Of a DNA stretch of 64,000 nucleotides, positions 31,701-43,127 are shown in pieces (within the stretch, counting starts at the first letter, position 1; each line of letters begins with the position of its first letter). A program made the position numbers and the translations under genes. This DNA is from Tetraselmis striata (taxonomy: Eukaryota; Chlorophyta; Chlorodendrophyceae; Chlorodendrales; Chlorodendraceae): NCBI GenBank assembly GCA_006384855.1, contig VCJN01003259.1, positions 62,001 to 126,000 on the forward strand, given 5' to 3'. The notes beneath the pieces are model-generated. The model searched no databases. It was not told the DNA's origin and saw nothing but the letters and a program-made list of their open reading frames with translations.

Positions 31701-32760
31701 AGTGCACAAGGCTTTGGAATGATGAGTAGTACCTTCATGTTGCGCTTGCTTGCCGCCCCCTCGATTTGATTATGGCATGTCTTGACACTTGCAATAATAG
31801 GTCACACCGCACAACATATCAAAACCACCCAACTAGAATTATACTCATATATCTCGAACCACAAACCAGCATTGGCATACGAACTTAATGCCAAATATCC
31901 AGCAAGAGTATGCTTTGCTGCAGTGCCGCTCTACCCCATCTCCACATAAATCATACACCATGATGTCTTTGTGAGAAAACTGCCCGTTCGTGGCAGCATC
32001 CATGGCTTTGCAGGCTTCAGAGTTTCAAAACCCATTGATGGATTGGTCTCTGCATGGGCCTCTGGGCAGAGCCCATTCTTCATTCCAAAAGAATTGCTTC
32101 ACCTGCGGCGTGTTTCGTGCAACAACAACAATAACTCATTACGCTATGCGCCAACAATGCTGTCGAGTGGGGGCAAACGAAAAGGGGGGCGGGTGGGGCT
32201 ACGGGTGGGGCTCTTAGATGTAGTCAAGTCGTAGTAAAACTTGCGCAGTTGAGGCATGGTGGGGCGCGGGTGGCGCAGTGACTCGGGTGTCTAGTGTGTC
32301 AGATTGCAGCGAGGGCAGCGGTTGTCGTAACTCCAGTCACCATCCAGGAAGTGGCTGTGCCGATGCTCGTCGCACGGACAATAATGTACGATATACTTCA
32401 TGACGATGTCCATGACGTTCACGCACTGCTCCACTTGGTACCATCACGTCTTGGTAAGCTCTGACCCGTGAGTCCTTCGGTAGCATGTGTTTCATCAACA
32501 GCTTCGACAGCCTCTCGAACGCCGCCGTCTTGATGTAGTGCTTCAGCTTCCACTCGCAGAGATTGAGTGCGGCCTCCATCAGGGTGGCCTCGGCACCGGT
32601 GTACAATTGACGGCGTCTGTTGCGCAAGGGGTCCGGGAGCAGGTGTTTGCAACGGACTAGTAGGCGCAACACATAGGGAGGGGGAATCGACACGATATAT
32701 GCTCACCTTTATCCGTCGTCGTACTTCCCTCGAGCGCTGCTCGTCCCGGTACTGAAGTCA
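28735..32760 (-). mobile_element. Probable CACTA/EnSpm-like (Tnp2-type) DNA transposon remnant
   Basis: Minus-strand pieces in transposase order. 32690-32460 has LNLCEWKLKHYIKTAAF and LLMKHMLPKDSRVRAY, like the Tnp2 leader helix. 32450-32290 has VMDIVMKYIVHYCPCDEHRH and DNRCPRCN, matching the Cys-rich 'CPxDC...CPxCG' element. 31160-30860 has FLRWLPYISYVDFWPLPIA. 30420-30130 has MKMNLHNLVCRARAQEAT and SIARDLELLMEHIVRP, like the C-terminal DUF4218-type block. 29025-28890 has VESHDGHVYGGEVQYSLGM, a possible BAH-like tail. Several stop codons or frame changes separate the blocks, so it is either spliced or decayed. No CACTA ends were located. Another large transposase class (KDZ) is possible. Confidence 0.42.
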
Positions 32761-33129
32761 TACCTCGCGCCGGCATGTCCTTCGCCGTCGCTATAGCTGC
32801 GGCTATCGTCAGAGGGGTTGCCTTCCACAACCTCCGCGACAATGCCTTCGGCGTCGTTGTCGGTGTCGAGAAGTTTGCGTAGGTCTTGTCAGGTGCACAT
32901 TCGAGCAAGCATGTAAACCAATGCGCATGTAATAAGGAAGCAAAGCAAATCATCGTTTGCGCGTTGCCAATGCGCGATACTCTCGTCAATGCCTAAACTA
33001 TGGGGCAACAACGCGGGCAAGCACCCCCCGAAAGCATATTGGCGGTGTGTGCGCAAGGGGCGCACCGCCGGTAGGCCGTCAATGTCGCCTTATTGATGCA
33101 ACCTGCGAGTTAAATCGCTTTGCTGCTAT

Positions 33130-33480
33130 GTTGTTAGGTATAGCGGTTGTATTTCCGACTTAATTAGCTCTTCCGAGTCGCCGTCGTCGTAAATCACCTT
33201 CATCACCAGCTCCCTATCCACCGGGTCTGCGTCCCTGTTATCCCATCTCCAACTGACGACCTGGATGATACACACTGATGGCTATCAAATGGCGGCGGTG
33301 GGCCTATATGAGAGGTGTAACGGGATGTCAGAGAGGGCATCGGGGGGGAGGGGGTGGACCTGGCCGAGAAAGCTCCCCCGCGTCCCAAACGTCTTGATAA
33401 TGACAGCGCCCAAGTGAAGTTCGGCATTCATCTCTTGCTCTGTCATGCTTTCTTCCATGCCACCATCAAACGACACCGAA
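33130..33480 (-). pseudogene. Tudor-like / transposon-associated coding fragment
   Basis: The minus strand reads MTEQEMNAELHLGAVIIKTF, GTRGSFLGQV, then after one stop VVSWRWDNRDADPVD and MKVIYDDGDSEELIKSEI. 'VIYDDGDSEEL' with the preceding 'GxxxxGxV' is typical of Tudor/DIR17-like chromatin-binding modules, often carried by algal transposons. It may be an N-terminal part of the neighbouring minus-strand transposon. The stop between the halves implies decay or an unspliced intron. Confidence 0.4.
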
Positions 33481-34685
33481 CGCCCCTCCCCGCCGCGGGG
33501 CTCGCTGATTCGTTTCAGGGAGACGAGAGCGGCGGAGAGGGCAGCAAGGGCGATGGCGGCGGCGGCGGTATCGATGCACCCGGCTCGCCCCGCGTTTCGG
33601 TGTGACCCGGTCCGGACGGAGCAGAGGCGTGACGGCCATACGGTGCAGCAGCTACCGCAGGGGCGCCATCACCACCGGCTGCGACAAGCGCGGGGATGGG
33701 CGGAGGCGGCTCGGCGCACGCCTATATGTGCTTGCCGTAGAACAGAGTCATCGTGAAGCATGCGTCACACGCGCGGCAACGGACTCTCTTGGACAACGGT
33801 AACGGAATCCCCTCGGCAGTTGTCCAGCGCTCCTTGCCTGGAGAAATACGGCGCTTGGAGTTGCTACATACGCCCCATGGCACACCACTACTCGGCGCTG
33901 GTGACTCGCAACGGCGAGGGTTGGTAGAGGCTAGTGACCGGCGCTCCGGCTGCTGCGATACATGGGAAAGTGTCCGCGCAACTGCAACTTAGCCGTGTGA
34001 GCCAGGCTTGAGGCCTAATACGGTACCGTTGGGCGTTGCGTCGTCACGGAGCTTGTTAGGCGTTGAAGTATAGTGTGGCGAAACCCGGAGCCATTACGGG
34101 TACACGCGCGAGGCGCGATGTGGGTCCAATGTGCTATCGGGGTGGCATTACAAGGTAGGAGGTAACGTCCGGGATGGGGGCGAGCCGGGCACGTCATTGT
34201 TGTTGGGCACGGTTACTGAGCCACGCTGTCGTAAGGTGGCGATTAGAAGGTAGATACGGGGATTATGGATCTATTCCCTAGACAAATCGCGATTACAGGC
34301 CATTGCGGTGTAATTACATGACAGTTGGGGAGATTGGTGTGGGATAGAAGACGCAGGGGTTACGCGTGACGCCGAGAATACTGCGATTTGATTGACTACG
34401 AGTTTTGCGCTATTCCGATCTTGTAGCGTGGAGAGGATAGAAGACGCTCGACTGTCACGCGTCACGCGTCGTCACGCGTGCCGTAGGCGCCGCCCGCCGG
34501 CGCGCTGTCACGACGGACGGCAAGCGCTGCATCCCGCGTCGCCGGTAGCCGTAGCATACAGTTTTAAAATCCCCACTCACGTAACCCATTACTAGCCGGC
34601 GATCCCACCTGGGGTGTACCACCGCGCCTGCCAGTATGCCGTATGGGAGTGTTAAACCCGATCGTCCTCACCGGTACCGACGGCA
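33481..34685. other. Intergenic; nothing recognised
   Basis: A Pro/Ala-rich minus-strand frame at about 33480-33720 (PPPPIPALVAAGGDGAPAV) could extend the Tudor-like fragment. Otherwise there is no recognisable gene. Short direct cacgcgt repeats occur near 34455-34485. Confidence 0.35.
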
Positions 34686-35535
34686 GTCGGCTGAGGATGA
34701 GGGGCGCGCATCGGCCTCCGTCAGCGCGGATCACCTCGTCCGCGCCCACGGCATAGCATGCATAGAGCAATACAGACGTGGATACCTCGTCGACCCACGG
34801 TGGTGATCCATGTGTGTCCCCCGCATCGTCGGATTCGACTGGGACCCGGCCACCGAAACAATATCCCCATGTAGCAATCCCAAAGCAATAGTCAAAAAAA
34901 TAGAAATAATCGAATTCAAATACTGCAATGATCTCAATCATGCCACCGTACACGCTCTCATCCACAAACATAACCAACATATGCTAGACGCCCGACGTCA
35001 GCAACGCTGGCATTGTCCGATTGAAATCATCCCGTCACCCTATTTAAGTCGCATCGGTTACATGCACAAATTCACGACACTAGAAGCCATTCATAATCTC
35101 ACGGTCCTCCGCCCCAAGAAGCAACAGCCCCCGGGCAAACCCCCTCCACCCCCCAGCGCCGCTGCAATCCGCCTCGGTAGAAAACTTCAAAGACACTCAA
35201 TCGGATGGCTACGTACACTCCTCCGTATATCCCGACAGCCCCTCAAAGCTACTATGTCCTAACCCAGTACCTCCCACATCCCCAGCACACCCACCCACCA
35301 TTAACAGATACGCTTCCGAAGATCATCATACAAGACACCCCCCTATGGTAGGGGGGCCAATATCAAGCAGCACGGAAGGAGGAGGGGCGCGGGCGAGATG
35401 GAGGAAAGCCGGAAGATGCATCCTTAATCCCTAGGCGGGGTCCCACAGCGGTTGGATAAACCAGGCCCTAAAAGCAACTCGGCTTGGGCAGTGGAGAGCA
35501 CCAAGTCAACACGTGAATTCAATTTCAATTGCGTG
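34686..35535 (+). mobile_element. 5'-truncated LINE: C-terminal ORF2 end plus 3' tail
   Basis: The plus strand reads ADHLVRAHGIACIEQYRRGY, then one stop, then KKIEIIEFKYCNDLNHATVH, PIEIIPSPYLSRIGYMHKF and IRLGRKLQRHSIGWLRTLLR, with stop at 35260-35262. This matches the pattern of the domain after RT in algal LINEs, an endonuclease-like fold with a terminal 'RKLHRHAV' helix. A non-coding 3' end follows (35263-35517) and finishes in attcaatttcaatt. The 3' region shares ggaggaaagccg and a 'caggnccta..aagcaactc.gcttgggccagtgga' block with 25740-25870. Only the last part of the element is present, as expected from incomplete reverse transcription. Confidence 0.5.
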
Positions 35536-36372
35536 CCGCCATGGTGCCGCCATAGTGTCAAAATATCGCTTCTAGGGCGATTGCGATAGCGATGGGGCTG
35601 ACGGATTGGCACTCGAGAATCGCGCCCGCCGCCCGATCAACAACGTGACCCGTCACTTTTCTTGGGGAGAATTCGAAACAAAATTCTCCCAAAGAAGAGT
35701 ATCCGTGGCGTTTGTGAAATGTACCAGTCATTCCGGGAAGTGACAATGCGGTTGATCGAAAATCGACGTGGCATTCTCCTAACGAGTATTTAGCGTCACG
35801 CGTCACGAGTCTTCAATCCCGAGGCCGTTGGTGTGGCGAGTGCCTTGTAATCAAGTATGTAAGGCTAGTGGAGGCTACGTCACACGCTCCTTTGGTAAAA
35901 TGAGACCCGCACTGTGTCTAAACAACGTAGTGTCGACATAGGAAGAGGGAGGACCGGCTCCTTAACCCGTGCCGTTTTCTGGACATCCCGCCCGGTATTC
36001 CACGCGCATGACGGAGTTGATTTTCCATCGGCCACGGGAGTCATGCTGCATGATGTTCTAGTCAGCAATTGAATACTGTCGACTGGCCTGACCCGTATAT
36101 GTAAGAAGCGCCAGGCGACGAGCCCCCCCTCCCTCGACGGGCTTTAGGCGACGGTGGCGCGCTTGGCGAGCAGTGATGTGCAATGCTATAGGGACGCGGC
36201 TGGGCGTTGTTTAAGCTAGCGAAAGTGCCGCAACTCCATAGGTACTTGCCAGACATGTGGAGGGTATCGCACCGGCTTTGGGCTTGGGTATATTCCGAGT
36301 TCGCGTGTAGACTGTAACACACGCGTCGTCGTGCTCCGAGGCGTATATATTATATATATATATATATATATC
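35536..36372. other. Intergenic; nothing recognised
   Basis: No conserved protein. An (AT)n tract (about 36347-36370) directly precedes the TIR element. Confidence 0.4.
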
Positions 36373-36391
36373 TACACCCCTTCACATAAGT
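36373..36391 (+). repeat. Left terminal inverted repeat, copy A
   Basis: TACACCCCTTCACATAAGT; pairs with 37721-37739. Confidence 0.8.
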
Positions 36392-37720
36392 CCCAGGCCC
36401 CTTTCTCGCCGAATCCGAGCTTACGAAGAGTAGGGCAGCCGAATATAGGGTTGATGACCTGAAATTCTGGAATACTGTACATTTATGATCAGCCTTTACC
36501 ATCATAGGTTGTAAGAAACCCCTTTGGCGCCCTAACAATTGCCCTGCACGAGTGGCACTTGCGCCACACTAAGCGTTTCCGGTACCCCCACAAAAACAAC
36601 GGGGGTTGGTGCCCCGCACGTCCCGCCGGGCATGCATAGACCATTGCATGGTGGGATGGCCATGGGTGGGCGAGGAAACATGTCAGCAAAGAGGCTAGGA
36701 TATTTTTGCTTGGGGTGGGGCCATAGTGACGTGCGCCCGTGCACGATGTGGCGTGATACCATCGCCACTGCAGTGCCGTGCCTTGCTTGTTATGCAGCTC
36801 TCAAACTCGCAGTACCGCTCGGTGCGTTGCAAGGAAACGTCAGCAATTCTTAATATAAAATCCAATAAAACTACGCGAGCAGGGCTACAAAATTCACAGT
36901 GGCGGCACGGTCGTCCGAGGCCATTTGGGCACTTCTAGTTTTTTTAATAATATGTCGAAATCTGACGTCTTTGTCAGCGTGTGGTCAACACGTTGGCGTG
37001 AAACTTTACGCCAAGGGGATCTCAAAACGACTTGATACACGGTGGCATGACAGTGTGTCGTATGTACTTGTGCACGGACGACTACGCATACTTGGCACGT
37101 ACCTCCCTTGAGCGATGCCCATGGCCGCCATGCCGGACCCCCCTTTCACAACATTATTTCCACCGGCGTCGATGCATCAAGGTGCACGCCATTGCCGCCC
37201 CACTGGGCTCATCATGGCGCGCTATGAGCATGCGGCCATGCACTGCTATAGAAAAGCTTTGGCCTACAATAAGGAGACCGCGAGAACCCTCTCCTGCCTT
37301 CGCGTGCAACGATCACAACCGCATTTTGTCCATGATTTTGGCTATAAATCATCGTCATCGACACGTTGGGCTTGGTCCAGGTCGTGAATGACCTAATTTT
37401 AATGCCCTACGTGTATGGTGGATAGTGATCATACAAAGGGTGATGTGGTATGAGTACGAGGGCTGTGGTGCCCCATGCCTATTTGTGCACACGAGTTGCG
37501 CAATTGTGGTTTTGAAGCGCTAGCGCCAGAAGCCCTGCTTTTGCCTCACTGAAAGCGTTGGCGGCAACGGCCACCGCGTGGCAATATGGGGTGGCAATAT
37601 CGCGTTATCGCTGCACTTCCCCCCAGCCGTACGACCCTGAGTAACACGCATGCACGCGCGCGCACGGTCTCAGTGTAGCCGCGCATGGGCATGACTGTGG
37701 ATTGAATTCGCAAACCTCCT

Positions 37721-37739
37721 ACTTATGTGGAGGGGTGTA
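37721..37739 (-). repeat. Right terminal inverted repeat, copy A
   Basis: ACTTATGTGGAGGGGTGTA; reverse complement of the left end with one mismatch. Confidence 0.8.
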
Positions 37740-39600
37740 AAGTAATAAAAAGTGCCGCAGCCGGCGAACGCATTAAAGGTTAGCAACTCGCCAGTCCAAG
37801 TTGCGCCCCTCCGTTACTACCATATGCTTGTTTGCATCGGCGATGGGGTGGTACATGTATCGCCATCCAGCGCTGTCCGACACATGCATGACCCTCCTTG
37901 GTGCCCCGTTGCTGCCACGCTCTACCCGGCGCAGTGTGTGGGATTTTTGGTGAATGGTAGGAAGGGGAGAGGGGTGGTCACTAAGTACGTGTTGCATGTA
38001 CTTGGATTGATCCACGCCCACGCGCACTGTAGCGAGGTGAAAGGAGGCTGTACATTCAGATGCGATGGGCAAGGCATTAGGTGTACGACTGCCATGAGCA
38101 TCAACATAAATTGGACACAATCTGCACTGGAGTGGTTGGGGCATGTACAACCTGTGCGCAGAATCTTGCAGACGAAGGGGTGACAACCAGTAAGGTTGTT
38201 GATGTTGTACTCGGCCTATACATGATACGTCCGCTATGTTCGATGGCTCGCAGGTGCGGAGAACTTGAAGAAGCAGGAACCCTGCCGGCCCCCATGGCGT
38301 GTCCTTGGAATAATGTTGGCATCCATATTGGGTTGGTATAAAAAGCTCACGAGCTGCTTCACCTCTTGTTGCACGGCTGAATGCCTCCTCGTGAATGGAT
38401 GAGCGCGTGCCCTCGCGGAGATGCTCCGTCCGGTGCCCCCAATGATGTGATAGCACCATTCTCGAATGTGATCACAGCATTTTCTGCAAGCACAATCCGG
38501 CGCTCTTTCTTAAAATTAACTAGCATCGGCCGAGCATGCGGGATAGAGTGGCTTTCTTGGTGTTGAACAACCAACAAGATAGACCCCGCAAGTGAGTTTT
38601 TACTATGCGTATTACAACGGAGGGAACCAGTCGGTACGTTAAGCTATCCGTGTCACAGTATTTGGGGGTGATTGCAGAAAGAGGCTTGCGGTCGGGCCGT
38701 GCTGCGCGAGAGCGCACGCAGCTCGCGCTATGTCAAAGGCATGAAGGCGTTGTCGGCTGCAGCGCGTAGACACAGCAAGCGTGGCGCAGCAGGGTGGGTA
38801 CCTCTTATCAACAGGGTGCCACACTGACGAGCCCTGTCTACCAATGCTCCGACATGGATCTATGTGCTTCCCCGCCGCCATGACTTGGGTCGTCGGAGAG
38901 GCGCCATGTGCTTTGGCCGCCGTCGCAGGCGCCCGGCCGGGGTTGGTCGGTACACCCGCCGGATTTCGTACGCATTTGCGAGAGAGGAATAAAGGATAAG
39001 TAAAATCAAAAGACATCGATTCTTTGTCCGTCCTCGTTTACATTGTTTTCATGCGTGGCACTCTGTCGTTTTGACACCCAAATCCCTGCTGCTGAACTTC
39101 GACGCTGGACGATACAGCCCAGTAGTCGGTAGTGGTACGGGTGAAGGCGCCGGTCCTCCCTCTCCCTCTACTGGGTCGGATGATTGTTTTTTCGCCCCCG
39201 GGACAGGACTGACACCAGGTAGTAGGTATGATATCGGCGCCGAGCCCCGCGCGGCGCCGCCGATCGTATGTAGTCGTACGTCGTCGTCGCTTGCGTGACG
39301 CCGGCGGCGCGCGGTGCCCATAATAGTCGCTAGTTTACTTTTTGGTTCTTACAGGGAGAGCGTCAAGAGAATGACGCTACCCTGTAGTAGTAGTATTCGC
39401 ATACTAATACGGGTATCTCCTGCGCGTGGATCATAAATAATACGTACAGGAAAGCGTCTGCGAACCTGGTCCTCCCCTCATCCTTCCGCCCCCCCCTTTC
39501 CCACCACATACCCGCCTTGGAAAAGGCCCACCCCCACAACCTGTCTAGGCGGCCAGTCAGAGCCTGAGACCCTCAACCTCCTCTTGGTGCCGCTACCTCC
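37740..39600. other. Intergenic; no convincing gene
   Basis: A 228-codon minus-strand open frame (37773-38459) has no recognised motifs and skewed composition, and I do not call it. The last few hundred bases (about 39300-39630) are the likely RRP9 promoter/5' UTR. Confidence 0.4.
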
Positions 39601-39636
39601 CCGCCGTCTTCGTTAATCGGTGGAGATATCGCCACG

Positions 39637-42600
39637 ATGGTTGGACGGGCCGCCAGGGGAGGCGCCGCCAAGCGCCGACAATCGACTGGCAAAGCGGGCG
39701 GCGGCAAGCGCAACAAAGCGGCGGCGGCCTTCGAGGACAGGTACAGACCGTGGACGTAGGCAGACGCATGGTCAAGGGTTTCGTGGGCTGCGCCGATTCA
39801 TCGACGGCAGCCGTCCCTCGACCTTGACGGTGGTGCTCCGACTCCGGCGTGCTCGTGGCTAATCCCCTTCTCGCCCCTCCGAACCCGGTGCAGCGCGGAC
39901 TTTTTCTTGGCGGATGATGACGCGCCAGCCAAGGACGCCGAGGATAGTGAGCCAGAAGAGGTGGAGGAGACCGCGGAAGAGAAACGTCTTCGTGTTGGTA
40001 CGCGCCGCCGTGGCGCCCTGCCACACCTGCTACGGTTTTGGGAGTGGGAAATCCCAAAGTCCCATCGCCGCCTGTGTGCAACCAGGGGACGTTCGTGAAA
40101 CCTTGCTGTGTTTCCTCTCGCCTACCTCTGCAGCCAAGCAGTACCTCGATCGAGTGAAGGCGCAGGCTGCGGATCTGGGCAGCGACGAGGAGGGCGAGGA
40201 GGAAGACGACGAGGATGGCGAGGTGCACCGGCAGAGCGGTGGGCTGGAGGCGCTGCAGGACCGCATCAGCGCGCGCCTGCAGAAAGACTTCATGGAGGGC
40301 GCGGGCCACCTCACACGTCGGATCGCGCAGCGGCTGGTGCTGCCTGAACGAGTGGCTGGCCAGGGAGCTTATGGTGCGGCTGGCGCCTTGTCAGGGACCC
40401 TTAACCTCTCTGCCCGCGTCCCCCACAACGCCCTGATCCCGTCCCCACTCACGAGGGACCTGCGATGCGGCTGGCGGATTATGTGCTGCCTGCAGGTGAG
40501 GGGAAGACCTTGCGCGGGCACCGCCTCAGCGTCACAGGCGTTGCGCTCACCGCGGACGACGCCACCGGCTTTTCGGTGTCCAAGGACGGGGCGGTTCTGC
40601 GCTGGGACATAGAGACGCAGAAACGGGCCAAGATGCTGCTGCCGGGCGGTGCGCGCCCAGATCCGGCCGCCATGGCGCGCGCTGGGAGTGTTGTTGAGCC
40701 ATGCTCTCCCCTGCGCTGTGACAGCTGCTGATGCTGCACTGCGATGTTTCCTTGGGCGTGATGTAGAGGGGGGCGGCTCGGAGGGCAAGGGCCCCGACTG
40801 GGCTATCAAGCAGCAGCGGCGCCAGTCCGGCGCCTTCCGGAGCATGCTTGCCGTCGCGGTGAGCAGCGATGGGCGGTACCTGGCTGCCGGGGGTGGCAGC
40901 CGGGCCGTTCACATCTGGGACGTGCGCACCAGTCAGTGCATCAAGTCGTTTGCCAGCCACAAGGTGCGCGGCCCGCAGCTGCGACCCCTGTGTGTTCCCC
41001 GGTGACCTGTGTCGACACTCACACGCTGCGTCGGGGCCGTGCAGGACTCCATATCAAGCCTGGCATTCCGGGAGGGCGAGCCCACGCTATACTCAGCGTC
41101 CTTTGACCGCACCATCAAGATCTGGTCCCTCAGCGAGATGGCGTACGTCGACACGCTGTTTGGCCACCAGGTGTGCCCCCCCCCCGCCCCCCCCCCCTCC
41201 AGCCACACACACCTTTGGCGCTCACCTCCTGCCCACCACACCTGCGGCTGCTAGCTATTCTCTGAAACACAGCAGGGCCTGCCTTGCCATCTGGTGGTCA
41301 TAACCCCCCCCCCCCCCCCCCCCCCATATCCCTCCTTTGCGCAGTCCGAGATCCTGTCCATTGACACACGCCGGGCAGAGCGCTGTGTCAGCTCCGCCAA
41401 CGACCACACGTGCCGTGTGTGGAAGGTGGGCGCCGCGCACACCGCATCTTGCGAGCCATGCCATGCTTGTTTTAACCCCACCCATAGCCCCCCGATCCGC
41501 CCAAGCAACTTGCTTCATTCATTTGCTGGACATCCGATAATGGATCCCCTGGGGCCGGGGTTGATCGTCGTGCAGATCCCAGAGGAGAGCCAGCTGGTGT
41601 TCCGCGGCCACAGCGCGTCCATCGACTGCTGCTGCTACATCACATCCTCGGAGTGGGCGAGCGGTGCGGCAGACGGCAGCGTCGCCCTGTGGTGGGTACC
41701 TGGGCCGGGCGATAGGCTGTGCATGTGGCAATGTGGGCATGGCTGCTAGGTCCTTATGGCTTGGCGCTTATGAGATCTGCAGCAGTACCTACTCTCAGTC
41801 AACCCAGGGTTGGGGCGGCTGGCTTGCCAATCACTCCCATTGCCGTGTGCCGCAGTGGGCACTAATTCGTTGGCATTACCTTCCCTCTGGGCTGCAGGAG
41901 CCCCACGCGCAAGAAGCCGGTGTTCATGTGCCGTGACGCGCACGGCCTGCCGGAGGACGGCGGAGAGGAGCCCGCCATCCGTGCGGCTGTGGGTAACGCC
42001 TCTGGCTGGGTGCAGTCGGTTGCGTCCGCCTGGGGCACGGACCTCGTGGCCAGCGGGGCGGGCGACGGGACGCTGAAGCTGTGGCAGGTGCGGTGGTTGC
42101 GCGGCTTTGTACACGCTGGGCGGAGCTGCGCTAGGGGGCTGCGCCCCTATCATCCGTTGAATAGTTGGATTAGTTGAATGTGCAGCTGAAACTGTTAGAG
42201 GGAATGATACCTGCATTTACATGAGCCTGGCAGCTCCATGCTCAGCATTTGTGTGTTTGTGTCTGTGTCCCCGGGTGGGGAAGGGGGGAGGGGGGTGACT
42301 TCAACTTTCCTTAAGGTTTAACGTAGGGTTTTAATGATAATGTTTCGGGTCCGTGGTTAAGGACTTATTAGGGGGCGTTAAGATTTCGGGGCTGCTTGTC
42401 TCGGCCATGCTTTGCGACGGCATCCTCTCATGTGCCAAATGTGTGCCCCCCCCCCCCCCCCCCCCCTTCGCCTCCTCGGACCCCCCTCTGCAGGTGGGAG
42501 ACGGCAAGCACGGGAAGATGTTGTCCCCCATCGGCGGGCTTCCGGCCCGTGGCTTTGTCAACTCCATCGCGCTGGCGCGCAGCGGCCGGTTTCTGCTGGC

Positions 42601-42700
42601 CGGTATGGGCCAGGAGCCGCGCCTGGGGCGCTGGGCGCGCGATCCAGGCGCCAAGAACTGCGTACTCATCCACCAGCTGCAGCTGGAGGAGGAAAGCTAG
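39637..42700 (+). CDS. RRP9: U3 snoRNP protein RRP9 / U3-55K (WD40)
   Basis: RRP9 binds the box B/C motif of U3 snoRNA in the nucleolus and is needed for early pre-rRNA cleavage in the small-subunit processome. Exons: 39637-39740, 39894-39997, 40134-40336, about 40456-40690, about 40760-40963, 41045-41170, 41345-41425, 41576-41691, 41900-42087, 42494-42700. Phases were checked for exons 1-3 and for the 8-to-9 junction. The N-terminus is basic, then acidic, then reads EEKRLRVAKQYLDRV. WD repeats follow: KTLRGHRLSVTGVAL, AVSSDGRYLAAGG with VHIWDVRTSQCIKSF, ISSLAFREGEPTLYSASFDR with IKIWSL, IDCCCYITSSEWASGAADGS, DLVASGAGDGTLKLWQ. It ends with GFVNSIALARSGRFLLAGMG and GRW, the family's C-terminal signature. 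Length and order match plant RRP9. The start of exon 4 is uncertain. Intron 6 and the last intron carry long C-tracts before the acceptor. Confidence 0.92.
41296..41327 (+). repeat. Intronic C-tract before RRP9 exon 7
   Basis: A run of about 20 C a few bases upstream of the ttgcgcag acceptor; it stands where a polypyrimidine tract would. Similar C-runs precede the exons at 42494 and 61426 and, in sense orientation, the VPS13 exon at 12075. Confidence 0.7.
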
Positions 42701-43127
42701 AGGGCGCAGCTGGGATGATGGGGCGCCCTGTTGGTAGTGGAGATGATACTGTGCGACCCGGTATAGAGTACGATGCTGTGGCACTATCCTTGCTGCTCAA
42801 CTCTCAGCTCCATGCAACCAAAGCACCATCCCTGGCAACTGCAATGGCAGATGAGTCATTGCACTCTGGTGGCGGCCACCTCGCCGGCGTGCCCCCTCAC
42901 TTTCTCAAGCTATAAAAACGCCCATTTGAAAGTCGAAGGGCACAATTGTTTGAAAATGGTCGAAAGATGTCCATGAAGTTGGTTACAGGCCTCCGGCAAG
43001 AGTAGCAAGCGGGGCGCAGTGGCTCGGATGACTGGCCCCCTACCCCATTTGCATGTGCTCAGAACCGCTACTCGACTCGTCAACCAGGTTTGACACTGCG
43101 GTATTCTGGGCATTACAGCACGAGTGC

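Larger units (their letters stand above)
36373..37739. mobile_element. Non-autonomous TIR DNA transposon, copy A (1.37 kb)
   Basis: The left end TACACCCCTTCACATAAGT (36373-36391) and the reverse complement of the right end, TACACCCCTCCACATAAGT (37721-37739), match at 18 of 19 positions. The outermost TA on both sides may be a TA target-site duplication. No transposase-length ORF. Internal blocks (gggatggcc...aggaaaca; tggggtgg; cttggcacgtacctccc) are matched, diverged, in copy B. Confidence 0.75.

Noticed and set aside
37773..38459. 228-codon minus-strand open frame as a gene
   Set aside because: No recognisable domain, no splice partners and odd amino-acid composition; could not be supported.
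39593..40309. 238-codon minus-strand open frame opposite RRP9
   Set aside because: Shadow of the GC-rich RRP9 exons; the plus strand carries conserved U3-55K sequence with in-phase splice sites.
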